Below are positions 17,393 through 24,118 of a DNA stretch of 64,000 nt, one piece after another. The translations under genes were made by a program, and so were the position numbers. The DNA comes from Parablautia intestinalis. GTDB lineage: Bacteria > Bacillota > Clostridia > Lachnospirales > Lachnospiraceae. Position 1 is the first letter of the stretch; each line of letters opens with the position of its first letter. A model generated the notes under the pieces. That model saw only the letters and a list, made by a program, of their open reading frames with translations, ran no database searches and was not told the origin of the DNA. The DNA is taken from contig RAYQ01000001.1 of the NCBI GenBank assembly GCA_003612395.1, forward strand, positions 248,001-312,000, written 5' to 3'.

Positions 17393-17431
17393 CTTGAAAA
17401 AGCTGTCTGAAATACGGCAGCTTTTTTCAAG
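17393..17431 (+). terminator. Rho-independent terminator after ligA
   Basis: CTTGAAAAAGCTG pairs with CAGCTTTTTTCAAG around a 12-base loop, with the T-run within the descending arm. It lies 20 bases past the ligase stop. Confidence 0.75.
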
Positions 17432-17460
17432 TATCCAGATAGTCACAGGATACTTATTCT

Positions 17461-17490
17461 ATATACGGATTCTTTTCGCAATCCGTATAT
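17461..17490. promoter_or_regulatory. Perfect 11-bp inverted repeat, possible operator
   Basis: ATATACGGATT and AATCCGTATAT flank an 8-base spacer, 16 bases upstream of a strong promoter for the Rpn-like gene. With no T-run after it, a protein-binding site is more likely than a terminator. Confidence 0.5.
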
Positions 17491-17506
17491 CAATTTCAAA
17501 TCGCAA

Positions 17507-17535
17507 CTGACAAAACGGCAGAATCATGCTATAAT
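17507..17535 (+). promoter_or_regulatory. Sigma-A promoter for the Rpn-like gene
   Basis: CTGACA, a 17-base spacer and TATAAT, followed 24 bases later by the ATG with AGAGAGG between. Confidence 0.75.
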
Positions 17536-17559
17536 TTGAGAAAGAGAGGTATGCTATTT

Positions 17560-18230
17560 ATGGCAAACAAAACGAACACGATTCAGGAACTAAACCTGGC
17601 AGACAATTTTTTATTTGGGAAAGTAATGAGCGACTCGGAAATATGCCGCATGATACTGGAAAAATATTAAATATCCCCATTAAAAAGGTAGAGTTCCCTG
17701 ATACCCAGAAAACTACTGACATTGCACCTAACAGCAGAGGCGTCCGCTTAGATGCCTGTATCAATGATGAGCAGGATACCATATACTCTATTGAGATGCT
17801 GTGCTGTGGAGATGAGGAGCTTCTCAGAAAAACAAGATATTTTTAGTGTAATATTGACTCAAGCATAATCATCCCCGGAGAGAAAAGTACAAAGCTGAAG
17901 AAGTCGTACATCATCTTTATCTGCACCTTTGATCCATTTTCCGACGGGCGGCACCTCTACACCTTTGAGAACCGGTGTCTGGAGAATTTGTCTCTGACGC
18001 TTGGTGATGAAACCACTGAAGTATTTCTCAGCATTAAGGGTAAAAAGGATGATGTGGATGACGAGATGAAGGATTTTCTGGCTTATATCGAAAATAGCAC
18101 TGACACCTGTGTGCAGCAGACCTCCAGCCCGTTAGTCAAAGCAATCCATAAAAGAGTAACTGAAATAAAGCTGGACAAAAATATGGAACTCCAGTATATG
18201 ACTTTATTACAGATGCAGGGAGGAATATAA
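17560..18230 (+). pseudogene. Rpn-family (PD-(D/E)XK) nuclease/transposase, frameshifted
   Basis: It begins MANKTNTIQELNLADNFLFG and SDSEICRMILEK, typical of Rpn/PDDEXK recombination-promoting nucleases, then shifts frame (LNIPIKKVEFPDTQKTTDIA, GVRLDACINDEQDTIYSIEM with the active-site Asp and Glu) and again, after a lost piece near 17845, to KKSYIIFICTFDPFSDGRHL and VDDEMKDFLAYIENSTDT. The original length would be about 230-300 residues. The stop overlaps the next ATG (TAATG). Related intact proteins stimulate recombination; this one is dead. Confidence 0.7.
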
Positions 18231-19090
18231 TGTCAGAAGGAATCGTTTATCAGAATAAGGATATTTTATTTAAGATCCTCGGCCAGACTTATAAAGAAAA
18301 AAGTTTTGCGGCATATGGCATTGACCTACCGCCGATCAGGGAACTGCTTCCCACAGACCTGCCGAAGATTGCTGCAAATGAGAAAAGCATTGACAACCTG
18401 TTTCTGCTGGAAGATGGCACCTATGCGATTGTAGATTATGAATCGGTATACAAAAAGGCGAATAAGATAAAATATCTGAATTATATCGCACGGGTAATGG
18501 AAAAATACTTTTAGGAAGATGAAACATTCAACCTGCGCCTGATCGTTATATACACCAGCGATGTACAAAGCGCGGAACCAACGCTTGAAGCGGACTGTTT
18601 TACCCTGCGTACCGAGCAGGCTTTCCTGTCCCATATAGACAGCGAGGCAGCTTTTCATGAAATTCAGGGCAAACTCCAGACCGGCATCCCTTTGGCAAAT
18701 GATGACCTGATGCGGTTAGTGATCCTGCCGCTTACGGTTCCCGGTACGGAAGGGAAACAGAGTATGCTGGAGAGGATCGTTGAACTGGCTGAACAGATAC
18801 CGGACGAAAGGCAGCGGATATTTACCCTGTCCGGCGTGATAGTTGCAAGTGACAAATTTATAGACAGGAATTACATGGATCAAATAAGGAGGCGCATCAA
18901 CATGACACAGTTAGGACAGCTTTATGAGAAGGAAAAAATTGAATATGGTAATCAGAAAGCAAGGGAAAAAGTCATAGAAATGGCTAAATCCTTGATGGAT
19001 GAAGGTGATGATCTTATTAAAATTATGAAAGTTACCGGACTGACTGAGGCAGAATTACTTCGCCTTCAAGATGAAAGTGTAACTGTATAA
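18230..19090 (+). pseudogene. Rpn-like putative transposase with in-frame amber stop
   Basis: One frame of 286 codons is interrupted only by TAG at 18512-18514. Before it: VYQNKDILFKILGQTYKEKS and FLLEDGTYAIVDYESVYKKA, the PD-(D/E)XK core; after it: FNLRLIVIYTSDVQSAEPTL, then a C-terminal tail MTQLGQLYEKEKIEYGNQKA with KVIEMAKSLMDEGDDLIKIM, standard for Clostridial Rpn/YhgA-like proteins. A single base change (GAG or CAG to TAG) explains the stop. Either a recent pseudogene or, less likely, suppressed. Confidence 0.7.
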
Positions 19091-19206
19091 TATTGGAAAA
19101 ACAGTGAGCACACGATTTCTTTCATTTACCTTAGCTTCTCCCTAACATTTCACTGCTTTGAAAGAATACTGTAAATTTAGCAGAACAGATACGGAGACAT
19201 ACAAAC

Positions 19207-19394
19207 ATGACACAGTTAGGACAGCTTTATGAGAAGGAAAAATTGAATATGGTAATCAGAAAGCAAGGGAAAAAGTAATAGAAATGGCAAAGTCTTTACT
19301 GGAAGATGGTACTGAAATCGTAAAAATTATGAAAGCTACCGGCCTTACGGAGGAGGTACTTCTCAATCTTCAAAATGAATTATTAACGGTATAA
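19207..19394 (+). repeat. Duplicated Rpn-like C-terminal tail (one-base deletion)
   Basis: This stretch repeats the end of the preceding gene (18901-19090) at high identity, starting from the same ATGACACAGTTAGGACAGCT, but has lost one A in the AAAAAATTG run so the frame closes early. It keeps the terminal stop. It arose by tandem partial duplication or as the tail of a second, deleted paralogue. Confidence 0.8.
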
Positions 19395-19414
19395 AAAGTG
19401 TTTGCAATGATTTC

Positions 19415-19439
19415 GGACCGGTTCTCACCGGTCCTTTTT
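19415..19439 (+). terminator. Rho-independent terminator
   Basis: GGACCGGT, loop TCTC, ACCGGTCC, then TTTTT. It closes the plus-strand Rpn region just before the minus-strand tRNA array. Confidence 0.85.
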
Positions 19440-19465
19440 AACTATGATATATCTTCCGATAAAAG

Positions 19466-19550
19466 CGTTTGCGGAAGGATTTGAACCTTCGGTGCGTCGC
19501 CGCACACCACTTTAGCAGAGTGGCACCATAGACCGCTCGGACACGCAAAC
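19466..19550 (-). tRNA. tRNA-Ser(GCT)
   Basis: A type II tRNA of 85 bases with a GTTTGCG/CGCAAAC acceptor stem, D-arm TCCGAGCGGTCTATGGT, anticodon loop CTGCTAA reading GCT, a long variable arm, and T-loop GTTCAAATC. CCA is not encoded. Last gene of the minus-strand array. Confidence 0.85.
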
Positions 19551-19564
19551 GGAAAATGGATGGG

Positions 19565-19606
19565 GCAGGGCGCAAAACGTCCAGTGGACGTTTGTCCTGC
19601 GCCGAC
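19565..19606. other. Strong hairpin beside the tRNA-like element
   Basis: AAACGTCC and GGACGTTT pair around AGT, and the flanks GGCGCA / TGCGCC extend the stem with one bulge. It has no T-run and no reading frame of note. Confidence 0.5.
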
Positions 19607-19610
19607 CGAA

Positions 19611-19680
19611 GTGGAACGGAGACCTCGAACCTGCGGTGTTTCTGTGTGACGGATTTACAGTCCGCTGGTCTACGCTCCAC
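19611..19680 (-). tRNA. tRNA-like element with GTA anticodon loop, no normal D-arm
   Basis: On the minus strand GTGGAGC and GTTCCAC pair as an acceptor stem; GCGGA-CTGTAAA-TCCGT forms a perfect tRNA-Tyr-like anticodon arm (GTA); a long variable region follows; the T-arm reads GCAGG-TTCGAGG-TCTCC with one mismatch. Between acceptor and anticodon arm there are only about 9 bases, too few for a D-arm. The flanks CGACCGGA and TTCGGTCG also pair, extending the stem to 15 bp. It is either a decayed tRNA-Tyr or a dedicated tRNA-like RNA. Confidence 0.5.
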
Positions 19681-19686
19681 TCCGGT

Positions 19687-19720
19687 CGTTGCTAAGCATG
19701 GTCCACCGGACCATAGCAAC
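19687..19720. other. Strong hairpin between tRNA genes
   Basis: GTTGCTAAGCATGGTCC and GGACCATAGCAAC pair around ACC with one bulge. With the hairpin at 19565 it brackets the tRNA-like element. Confidence 0.5.
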
Positions 19721-19747
19721 CTCGCCTCTAGGCATACCCATCCAAAA

Positions 19748-19819
19748 GGCGACCAGAGAGAATCGAACCCCCATAAGCAGAGCCACAATCTGCCGGACTA
19801 CCATTATCCTATAGCCACC
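19748..19819 (-). tRNA. tRNA-His(GTG)
   Basis: Anticodon arm GCAGA-TTGTGGC-TCTGC reads GTG; the T-arm is GGGGG-TTCGATT-CTCTC. The acceptor stem has several G-T pairs, and the His-specific extra G(-1) (19819) faces C73 (19748). CCA is not encoded. Confidence 0.85.
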
Positions 19820-19820
19820 G

Positions 19821-19893
19821 TAGCTCCTGCGGGACTCGAACCCATCATTTCCGGCTTGAGAGGCCGGCGTCCTGACCTTTAGACTAAGGAGCC
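19821..19893 (-). tRNA. tRNA-Glu(CTC)
   Basis: GGCTCCT acceptor, anticodon arm CCGGC-CTCTCAA-GCCGG reading CTC, T-loop GTTCGAGTC. One G-T pair in the acceptor stem. Much of it resembles the next tRNA-Glu(TTC), so the two share origin. Confidence 0.85.
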
Positions 19894-19897
19894 TTAA

Positions 19898-19970
19898 TGA
19901 TCCCCATGGGACTTGAACCCAATACCTCCGGCTTGAAAGGCCGGTGTCCTGACCTTTAGACCAGGGGACC
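19898..19970 (-). tRNA. tRNA-Glu(TTC)
   Basis: GGTCCCC/GGGGATC acceptor, anticodon arm CCGGC-CTTTCAA-GCCGG reading TTC, T-loop GTTCAAGTC. It lies 4 bases from tRNA-Glu(CTC) and differs strongly from the tRNA-Glu(TTC) at 59320-59391. Confidence 0.85.
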
Positions 19971-20030
19971 TTACTGCAGGCACTTCTCTGCCTGCACGTT
20001 GTCACTGTTATTTTTCTTTCTTAGTTCTAT

Positions 20031-20285
20031 TCATGCGCTGATCTGTACCTGCGCAGCTGTATCCGTGACCAGAATATCATCCACACGCACCTGCAGGACT
20101 GCCGCAAGCACCACCAGATTGTCTATAGTCGGTAAAGCCGCACCCTGTTGCCACTTGTATATAGCCTGCGGCGTGGCAAAACCAAAAATATCCTGCAAGT
20201 CCCTTACAGACAGGCCTGCCTGCTTCCGCAGTCTTCCTATGTTCTGTCCGGTTCTTCTCATATCTATAACCGGCAAATTCACCAT
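20031..20285 (-). CDS. XRE-family helix-turn-helix regulator
   Basis: 84 residues with the Cro/CI fold: TGQNIGRLRKQAGLSVRDLQ then IFGFATPQAIYKWQQGAALP and TIDNLVVLAAVLQVRVDDIL. The recognition helix is TPQAIYKWQQG. The start at 20285 has AGGAGG eight bases upstream. It lies within the tRNA array, between tRNA-Glu(TTC) and tRNA-Lys, on the same strand and perhaps the same transcript, so it may control the array or the element's genes. Confidence 0.85.
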   Translation of the reverse strand: MVNLPVIDMRRTGQNIGRLRKQAGLSVRDLQDIFGFATPQAIYKWQQGAALPTIDNLVVLAAVLQVRVDDILVTDTAAQVQISA

Positions 20286-20328
20286 AATCCTCACCTCCTG
20301 TTATCCAAATTCTATAACCAGGCGGTAA

Positions 20329-20401
20329 TGCTCCATATGGGACTCGGACCCATGGCCACTCGATTAAAAGTCGAGTGCTCTCCCATCTGAGCTAATGGAG
20401 C
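20329..20401 (-). tRNA. tRNA-Lys(TTT)
   Basis: GCTCCAT/ATGGAGC acceptor, D-arm TAGCTCAGATGGGAGAGCA, anticodon arm CTCGA-CTTTTAA-TCGAG reading TTT, T-loop GTCCGAGTC. CCA is not encoded. First tRNA of the array on the minus strand. Confidence 0.9.
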
Positions 20402-20502
20402 ATAAAAATACCGCCCATCCTGTAAAGATTTTCTCATACAAGATAAGCGGTACTTGAAATCTATGGTCTTTTCCGGCAGTCTTCCAAAAACTGCCATGAG
20501 CA

Positions 20503-20646
20503 TCACACAGCTTTTCGCTTTTTCCTTATCTTACATGAGCGCATCTTAACCAGACTCTGTTCTTTTTCTTTACTGAACAGTGCCTCATAATGTTCGCTAT
20601 GCAGATAATATGCGAAGCCATTCGCAGCGAAATTAACTGTTGCCAT
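20503..20646 (-). CDS. Small basic protein of 47 residues
   Basis: MATVNFAANGFAYYLHSEHY followed by EALFSKEKEQSLVKMRSC and a strongly basic end (KIRKKRKAV). GAAAGGAAAG lies 4-5 bases upstream of the ATG. I do not recognise it; size, basic tail and position between a recombinase operon and the tRNA array suggest an element-encoded small DNA- or RNA-binding protein. Confidence 0.5.
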   Translation of the reverse strand: MATVNFAANGFAYYLHSEHYEALFSKEKEQSLVKMRSCKIRKKRKAV

Positions 20647-20764
20647 GATACTTTCCTTTCTGGACTCATCCGGTCCGCTTTTTCTTAACTGTAACTACTA
20701 TAGCACCAATTCCCGGATTTGTCATTATACTGATAGTATAATTTTGGTGGATGCCTTTCTGCTC

Positions 20765-20998
20765 TTATTTCTGCCTTACTTCCAGACCATCCAGCCGGAG
20801 TCCCGGCAGGCCGACCAGATACCATTGATTATCCATCCCCATCTCTACACGGGCAGGAACCCAGATGTCGTTCAGCTTAAACTCAAAAACTTCCCCGCAG
20901 TGGATGCCTCCATAATCCCGTTTGTCACCATCCTCATCCGTGTAATGGAAATTGTACCTGTCACTTTTCCTGTCATAAAATAATGTGCCCTGTTTCAT
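20765..20998 (-). CDS. DUF5348-like small protein
   Basis: 77 residues: MKQGTLFYDRKSDRYNFHYT, then GGIHCGEVFEFKLNDIWVPA and NQWYLVGLPGLRLDGLEVRQ. The FxYDxxxxRYxF start and the WVPARVEM strand are features of the DUF5348 family common on Firmicute mobile elements, with unknown function. AGGAGGAGATGAA sets the start at 20998. It follows the recombinase gene by 67 bases. Confidence 0.65.
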   Translation of the reverse strand: MKQGTLFYDRKSDRYNFHYTDEDGDKRDYGGIHCGEVFEFKLNDIWVPARVEMGMDNQWYLVGLPGLRLDGLEVRQK

Positions 20999-21065
20999 TT
21001 CATCTCCTCCTTGAAAGTTATTTAATGAGTAAAGATACCCTCCCATACTGCTTTCTTGAAAAAAC

Positions 21066-21665
21066 TTATTCTCCATCCTCATATTTTTTCACCAGACGAT
21101 AGAAACTGTCCTTTTTAAGCCCGGTCCGGCGCATTGCTTCCACTGCAGTAATACTCCCTTCCTTCCATGCGCCATAACATTCGCTCCAGTTCTCCGGATA
21201 CTCCACACGGGGCCGGCCCAGATACTTCCCGGCTTCTTTCGCTGTTTCGATTCCCTGGCGCTGCAACTCATGCCGTTCCTCCCAGTCGCCTTCCGCCACA
21301 TAGGACAGTAACGCCAGCACCACATCCGTGATCACCTGTCCCAAAAGATCCTTATTAAGCGAAGTGTCCAGGATTTTATTATCTGCCACCCGGATATCCA
21401 TGCCCAGCTCCTTCGTAATATGATGCCACTCCCGGTAGATCTCCCTGTAATTCCTTCCAAACCTCTTCAGCTCCGTCACCGTCAGTCTGTCGCCAGGACG
21501 CATGATATGGTTCACAAGCATGTCATACCGTTCCCGTTCAAAGTTATGCCCGGACTTTTTTTCCACATAGATGTTCCGTTCCTCAATTCCCATGTCCATC
21601 AGAATCTTGATCTGTCTGGCAGGGTTCTGATCCTTAGTGGAAACACGCACATATCCAAAATCCAT
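21066..21665 (-). CDS. Serine recombinase (resolvase/invertase family)
   Basis: 199 residues. The N-terminal catalytic domain has GYVRVSTKDQN (nucleophile Ser near residue 9), ERERYDMLVNHIMRPGDRLT and ELKRFGRNYREI with the active-site arginines. The C-terminal helix-turn-helix is AGKYLGRPRVEYPENW then ITAVEAMRRTGLKKDSFYRL. The size is that of small resolvases. Immediately upstream lie four copies of a TGTCGCAAAAGGTA-type motif that may be its res site. It likely resolves multimers or inverts a segment of the element. Confidence 0.9.
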   Translation of the reverse strand: MDFGYVRVSTKDQNPARQIKILMDMGIEERNIYVEKKSGHNFERERYDMLVNHIMRPGDRLTVTELKRFGRNYREIYREWHHITKELGMDIRVADNKILDTSLNKDLLGQVITDVVLALLSYVAEGDWEERHELQRQGIETAKEAGKYLGRPRVEYPENWSECYGAWKEGSITAVEAMRRTGLKKDSFYRLVKKYEDGE

Positions 21666-21694
21666 AAAACCGCCTCCTATTCTGCAGAAATCTG

Positions 21695-21818
21695 TGTCGC
21701 AAAAGGTATACCTTTGGAGATATGAAATTCACTATGCTCTTTCAGGCATTTTCCTGTCGCAAAAGGTTCAAAATCAGTTTTGCGATATCGCAAGTCAGAT
21801 ACCATACCTTTTGCGACA
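21695..21818. promoter_or_regulatory. Res-like site: repeated TGTCGCAAAAGGTA motifs
   Basis: TGTCGCAAAAGGTA at 21695-21708, TGTCGCAAAAGGTT at 21755-21768 (exactly 60 bases on) and the same 14-mer inverted at 21805-21818, plus the palindrome TTGCGATATCGCAA at 21780-21793. This layout of direct and inverted subsites just upstream of a resolvase gene fits a res recombination site that is also its operator. Confidence 0.6.
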
Positions 21819-21869
21819 CATCATTCTATACGCAGAGGATGTCAAAATGGCAACAGTTTCCTGCCATTT

Positions 21870-22061
21870 TTAGATCCGGAATTTCCGTATGCAGTTCAGC
21901 AGGGTTGCCGAAAGCTCCTGATAAAGATCCTCCTCAAACCGGTTCTGCTCCATGGCGTTTTTTATCAGAAGCGGACGGTACATCCGGAAGATCTCCTCCT
22001 GAGCGTTCTTATCCCCTGATTTCGCCTGCTCCAGTAATTTCTCAAAACTCATCCTTTCCAT
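21870..22061 (-). CDS. Small HTH-type element regulator
   Basis: 63 residues, MSFEKLLEQAKSGDKNAQEE then IFRMYRPLLIKNAMEQNRFE and EDLYQELSATLLNCIRKFRI. This is the pattern of the small helix-turn-helix proteins of Tn916-like elements, which resemble sigma region 2 (DLYQEL, LLNCIRKF). It overlaps the sigma-like gene upstream by 20 bases, so the two are translated together. In Tn916 such a pair controls conjugation or excision genes. Confidence 0.7.
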   Translation of the reverse strand: MERMSFEKLLEQAKSGDKNAQEEIFRMYRPLLIKNAMEQNRFEEDLYQELSATLLNCIRKFRI

Positions 22062-22485
22062 TCAACTCCTTTCTCAATTTTCTGAGCACATAGTAATATG
22101 CCATCTCAGCCTGTTTCGGCTCCATCTGGAACTTCTCCCCCAGTTCCGTAAAGGTAAGTTCTCCATATACCCTTGCGAACAGGAGTACCCTGTCGCGGTC
22201 TTTCAGACGGCTTATGGCTTTGGCCAGACGGTCGCTCTCCAGCAGAGCCAGCAGATCCCCGAACCTTTGCCAGTCCCGGAAAATAAAATCCGTATGTTCT
22301 CCCACATAGGCACGGTATTGCTCCTCAAAGTCTGTATATTTCCGATCAAGCAGCTCTTCCTGGGCAAATTCCCTGCCTTGCAGCCGGTATTTCCGCTCCC
22401 AGTATTTTTTCCGCGTATTCCCTACAGCAGCTACCAGATAGGCTGTAAAGCGGTTCTGCACGGAATCTGTATGTTTTTCTTTCAT
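22042..22485 (-). CDS. Sigma-70-like element regulator
   Basis: 147 residues. The C-terminal part has region-4-like sequence: AISRLKDRDRVLLFARVYGE and LTFTELGEKFQMEPKQAEMA then YYYVLRKLRKEL, a helix-turn-helix. The N-terminal part (NRFTAYLVAAVGNTRKKYWE) is the conserved start seen in Tn916 Orf7-like and other element-borne sigma factors. GGAGG nine bases upstream supports the start at 22485. It is followed by the small HTH gene with a 20-base overlap. Confidence 0.75.
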   Translation of the reverse strand: MKEKHTDSVQNRFTAYLVAAVGNTRKKYWERKYRLQGREFAQEELLDRKYTDFEEQYRAYVGEHTDFIFRDWQRFGDLLALLESDRLAKAISRLKDRDRVLLFARVYGELTFTELGEKFQMEPKQAEMAYYYVLRKLRKELNGKDEF

Positions 22486-22575
22486 CCTTTCGTCCTCCAG
22501 TCTTTTTTGCATTTTGTTCAAACGCATGACTGGCGGACCTCTGATAAAATAAGCACTGGTGAGTCCACTTATAAA

Positions 22576-22625
22576 GGAAAAAGAATGATTATCCCAATCA
22601 CATTCTGGATAATCATTCTTTTTCC
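22576..22625. terminator. Perfect 19-bp inverted repeat, hairpin
   Basis: GGAAAAAGAATGATTATCC and GGATAATCATTCTTTTTCC flank a 12-base loop. It is perfectly paired and could act as a bidirectional terminator or protect an RNA end; it has no external T-run. It lies upstream of the sigma-like gene on its strand. The rest of the 22486-22938 gap holds no gene I can support. Confidence 0.5.
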
Positions 22626-22938
22626 ATGTTTTTTGTCTTTCCTCTAAAAAGTAGTTTGTGTCACTACCATTCTGGGTATTTTCTACCCCCTGACAGCTTA
22701 TGATTTTTTTAACGAAATTCCCCTGTTATAGCCCCACTTATTACGATTCTTCACTGCAGACCATGCACCTCTCCCATGGCCGCAAAAAGGCACCCAAACA
22801 AAGCCCTGATGAACCATGTTTTTTTTGTTCACCAGATGTCTGGGTGCTTAGTAGTCTGATACTCTACTTTTCAGAGTGTTCATACCATTTTTACTTTTAT
22901 AAGGTGTGGCACTACACTACTTACAGGAGGTGACCACA

Positions 22939-23325
22939 ATGTCTCTATCTATCAATGATGCCCAGGTTTTCGGTGCCGCCCTGAAGAGAGCCAAGAAGAA
23001 AAAGCATCTGACCCAGGCACAGTGTGCAGAACTGCTTGTCCATTCGGTGTCTTTCCAAAAAGATTTGGAGCGCTGCCGCTGTTCTCCCAGTATTGAAAAT
23101 TTCTACCATATCTGCAGAACACTGGATATTTCTGCAGATGATTGTATTTTTCAGGACCACCATGACAGGACCGGCTCTACATATCAGGAGCTTTTAAGGC
23201 TGCTCCCACTTTGTGATGAAAAAGCATTATCTGTCCTGGTAGCCACAGCTGTTGCACTCATAGGCGCAGGCTCAATTTCCGGATCTGATAGCCTGTCTAT
23301 AAATGTTTGCAACAGCGAAATATAA
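22939..23325 (+). CDS. XRE-family regulator
   Basis: 128 residues; MSLSINDAQVFGAALKRAKK then HLTQAQCAELLVHSVSFQKD and CSPSIENFYHICRTLDISAD form a five-helix Cro/CI domain. The C-terminal part (YQELLRLLPLCDEKALSVLV) is helical and probably oligomerises. AGGAGGTGACCACA precedes the ATG. It is divergent from the sigma-like pair, the place of the master repressor in Tn916-like and ICE-type elements. Confidence 0.85.
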   Translation: MSLSINDAQVFGAALKRAKKKKHLTQAQCAELLVHSVSFQKDLERCRCSPSIENFYHICRTLDISADDCIFQDHHDRTGSTYQELLRLLPLCDEKALSVLVATAVALIGAGSISGSDSLSINVCNSEI

Positions 23326-23338
23326 TATCTTGAAAAAC

Positions 23339-23387
23339 AAAGAAGCCGGCGCTCAGATTTTGTTGTCTGTTCCGCTGGCTTCTTTAT
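23339..23387 (+). terminator. Terminator-type hairpin after the XRE gene
   Basis: AAAGAAGCCGGCG and CGCTGGCTTCTTT pair (one G-T) around a longer loop, 14 bases past the gene's stop, with the T-run inside the arm. Confidence 0.7.
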
Positions 23388-23533
23388 GATATTGCATGGA
23401 AACATTGCTCATGCCTGTTCTTAGGTGATGAAATAAGTTTCAGCTGAATCGTATAATATTATGTCCCATTATTTGGAACGGTTCCTGTCTAAATAATGAA
23501 GAACTTGCCATATATGCACTTCTCTATTTTAAG

Positions 23534-23635
23534 GAACATTGTAAAACCCAAATGTCACAGAAATATCCGAGCCTATCATCCTGTCAGCTTAAAAACAGCG
23601 TGAATTGTTACAAAACTCGGACATTTCAAAATTTT
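23534..23635 (-). promoter_or_regulatory. Orphan copy of a response-regulator promoter element
   Basis: This stretch closely matches 49861-49945 (the promoter of the FtsX/ABC operon): 11-base-spaced AAATGT/AAATAT repeats at 23550 and 23561, a -10-like hexamer (TACAAT on the minus strand) at 23538-23543, and the CTCGGACATTTCAAAA end. No gene starts downstream, so it appears to be left from a deletion. Confidence 0.55.
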
Positions 23636-23689
23636 TAGTCAGTATCCATGTGTTATTGCTGCAGCTTTATGGTATCCACAATGGACAGC

Positions 23690-23889
23690 TCACTCATTCA
23701 TCAGCTTTGCCGCTTATGCGTCTGGCTCTATTTTTATATACGGTTTTCAATTTCATTCAGAGTAGTTTCAAAATTCTTTGCATTGATTAACATTTCCTGT
23801 TTACACTTGGAAAAAAGCGGAAAGTTTATCAGTTCCGTATCTTTTCTAACTCTCAAACGTGTTCTATTTCTACAAACAGGGCATAGTAT
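23690..23889 (-). pseudogene. Cysteine-rich KTR-type protein fragment
   Basis: ILCPVCRNRTRLRVRKDTEL and INFPLFSKCKQEMLINAKNF is the zinc-ribbon of cysteine-rich KTR proteins, small genes often attached to Tn916-like elements. Its first codons are fused to a broken response regulator, one cysteine of the second pair is lost, and stops follow. Non-functional. Confidence 0.65.
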
Positions 23890-24102
23890 CTATTTTACTT
23901 CTTTACAGATGTCAAAGCCTGTCCCATCCGGCAGCGTGACATCCAGCCGCAAAAGGTCATACTAGCCTGCTTGGAAGAATTGATATGCTTCCATTACGGT
24001 ACGGGCATTATCTACCAGAAAACCATTTTTCTCAAGTGTGTATTTCAGGCCTTCAATCAGGCTTAAATCATCTTCTACATATAATATCTTATTGTCTTTC
24101 AT
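23890..24102 (-). pseudogene. Response-regulator receiver domain fragment
   Basis: MKDNKILYVEDDLSLIEGLK and the following EKNGFLVDNARTVMEAY start an OmpR-type receiver domain; an in-frame TAG and the sequence YDLLRLDVTLPDGTGFDICK (phosphorylation Asp D of RLDVTLPDG) follow, then the frame ends after about 70 residues. It lies right after the FtsX/ABC operon, so a two-component system once accompanied that transporter. Confidence 0.75.
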
Positions 24103-24118
24103 GATAATCTCCAACACA

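Noticed and set aside
18512-18514. Deliberate amber recoding (pyrrolysine) in the Rpn-like gene
   Set aside because: No pyrrolysine genes or recoding signals in view, and the neighbouring Rpn gene is clearly decayed, so a plain nonsense change is simpler.
19438-20005. Several frames of about 110 residues over the tRNA array
   Set aside because: They read straight through tRNA genes on either strand.
14392-23387. A working conjugation module
   Set aside because: No relaxase, coupling protein or VirB4-type gene is present; only pseudopilin-like proteins and regulators.
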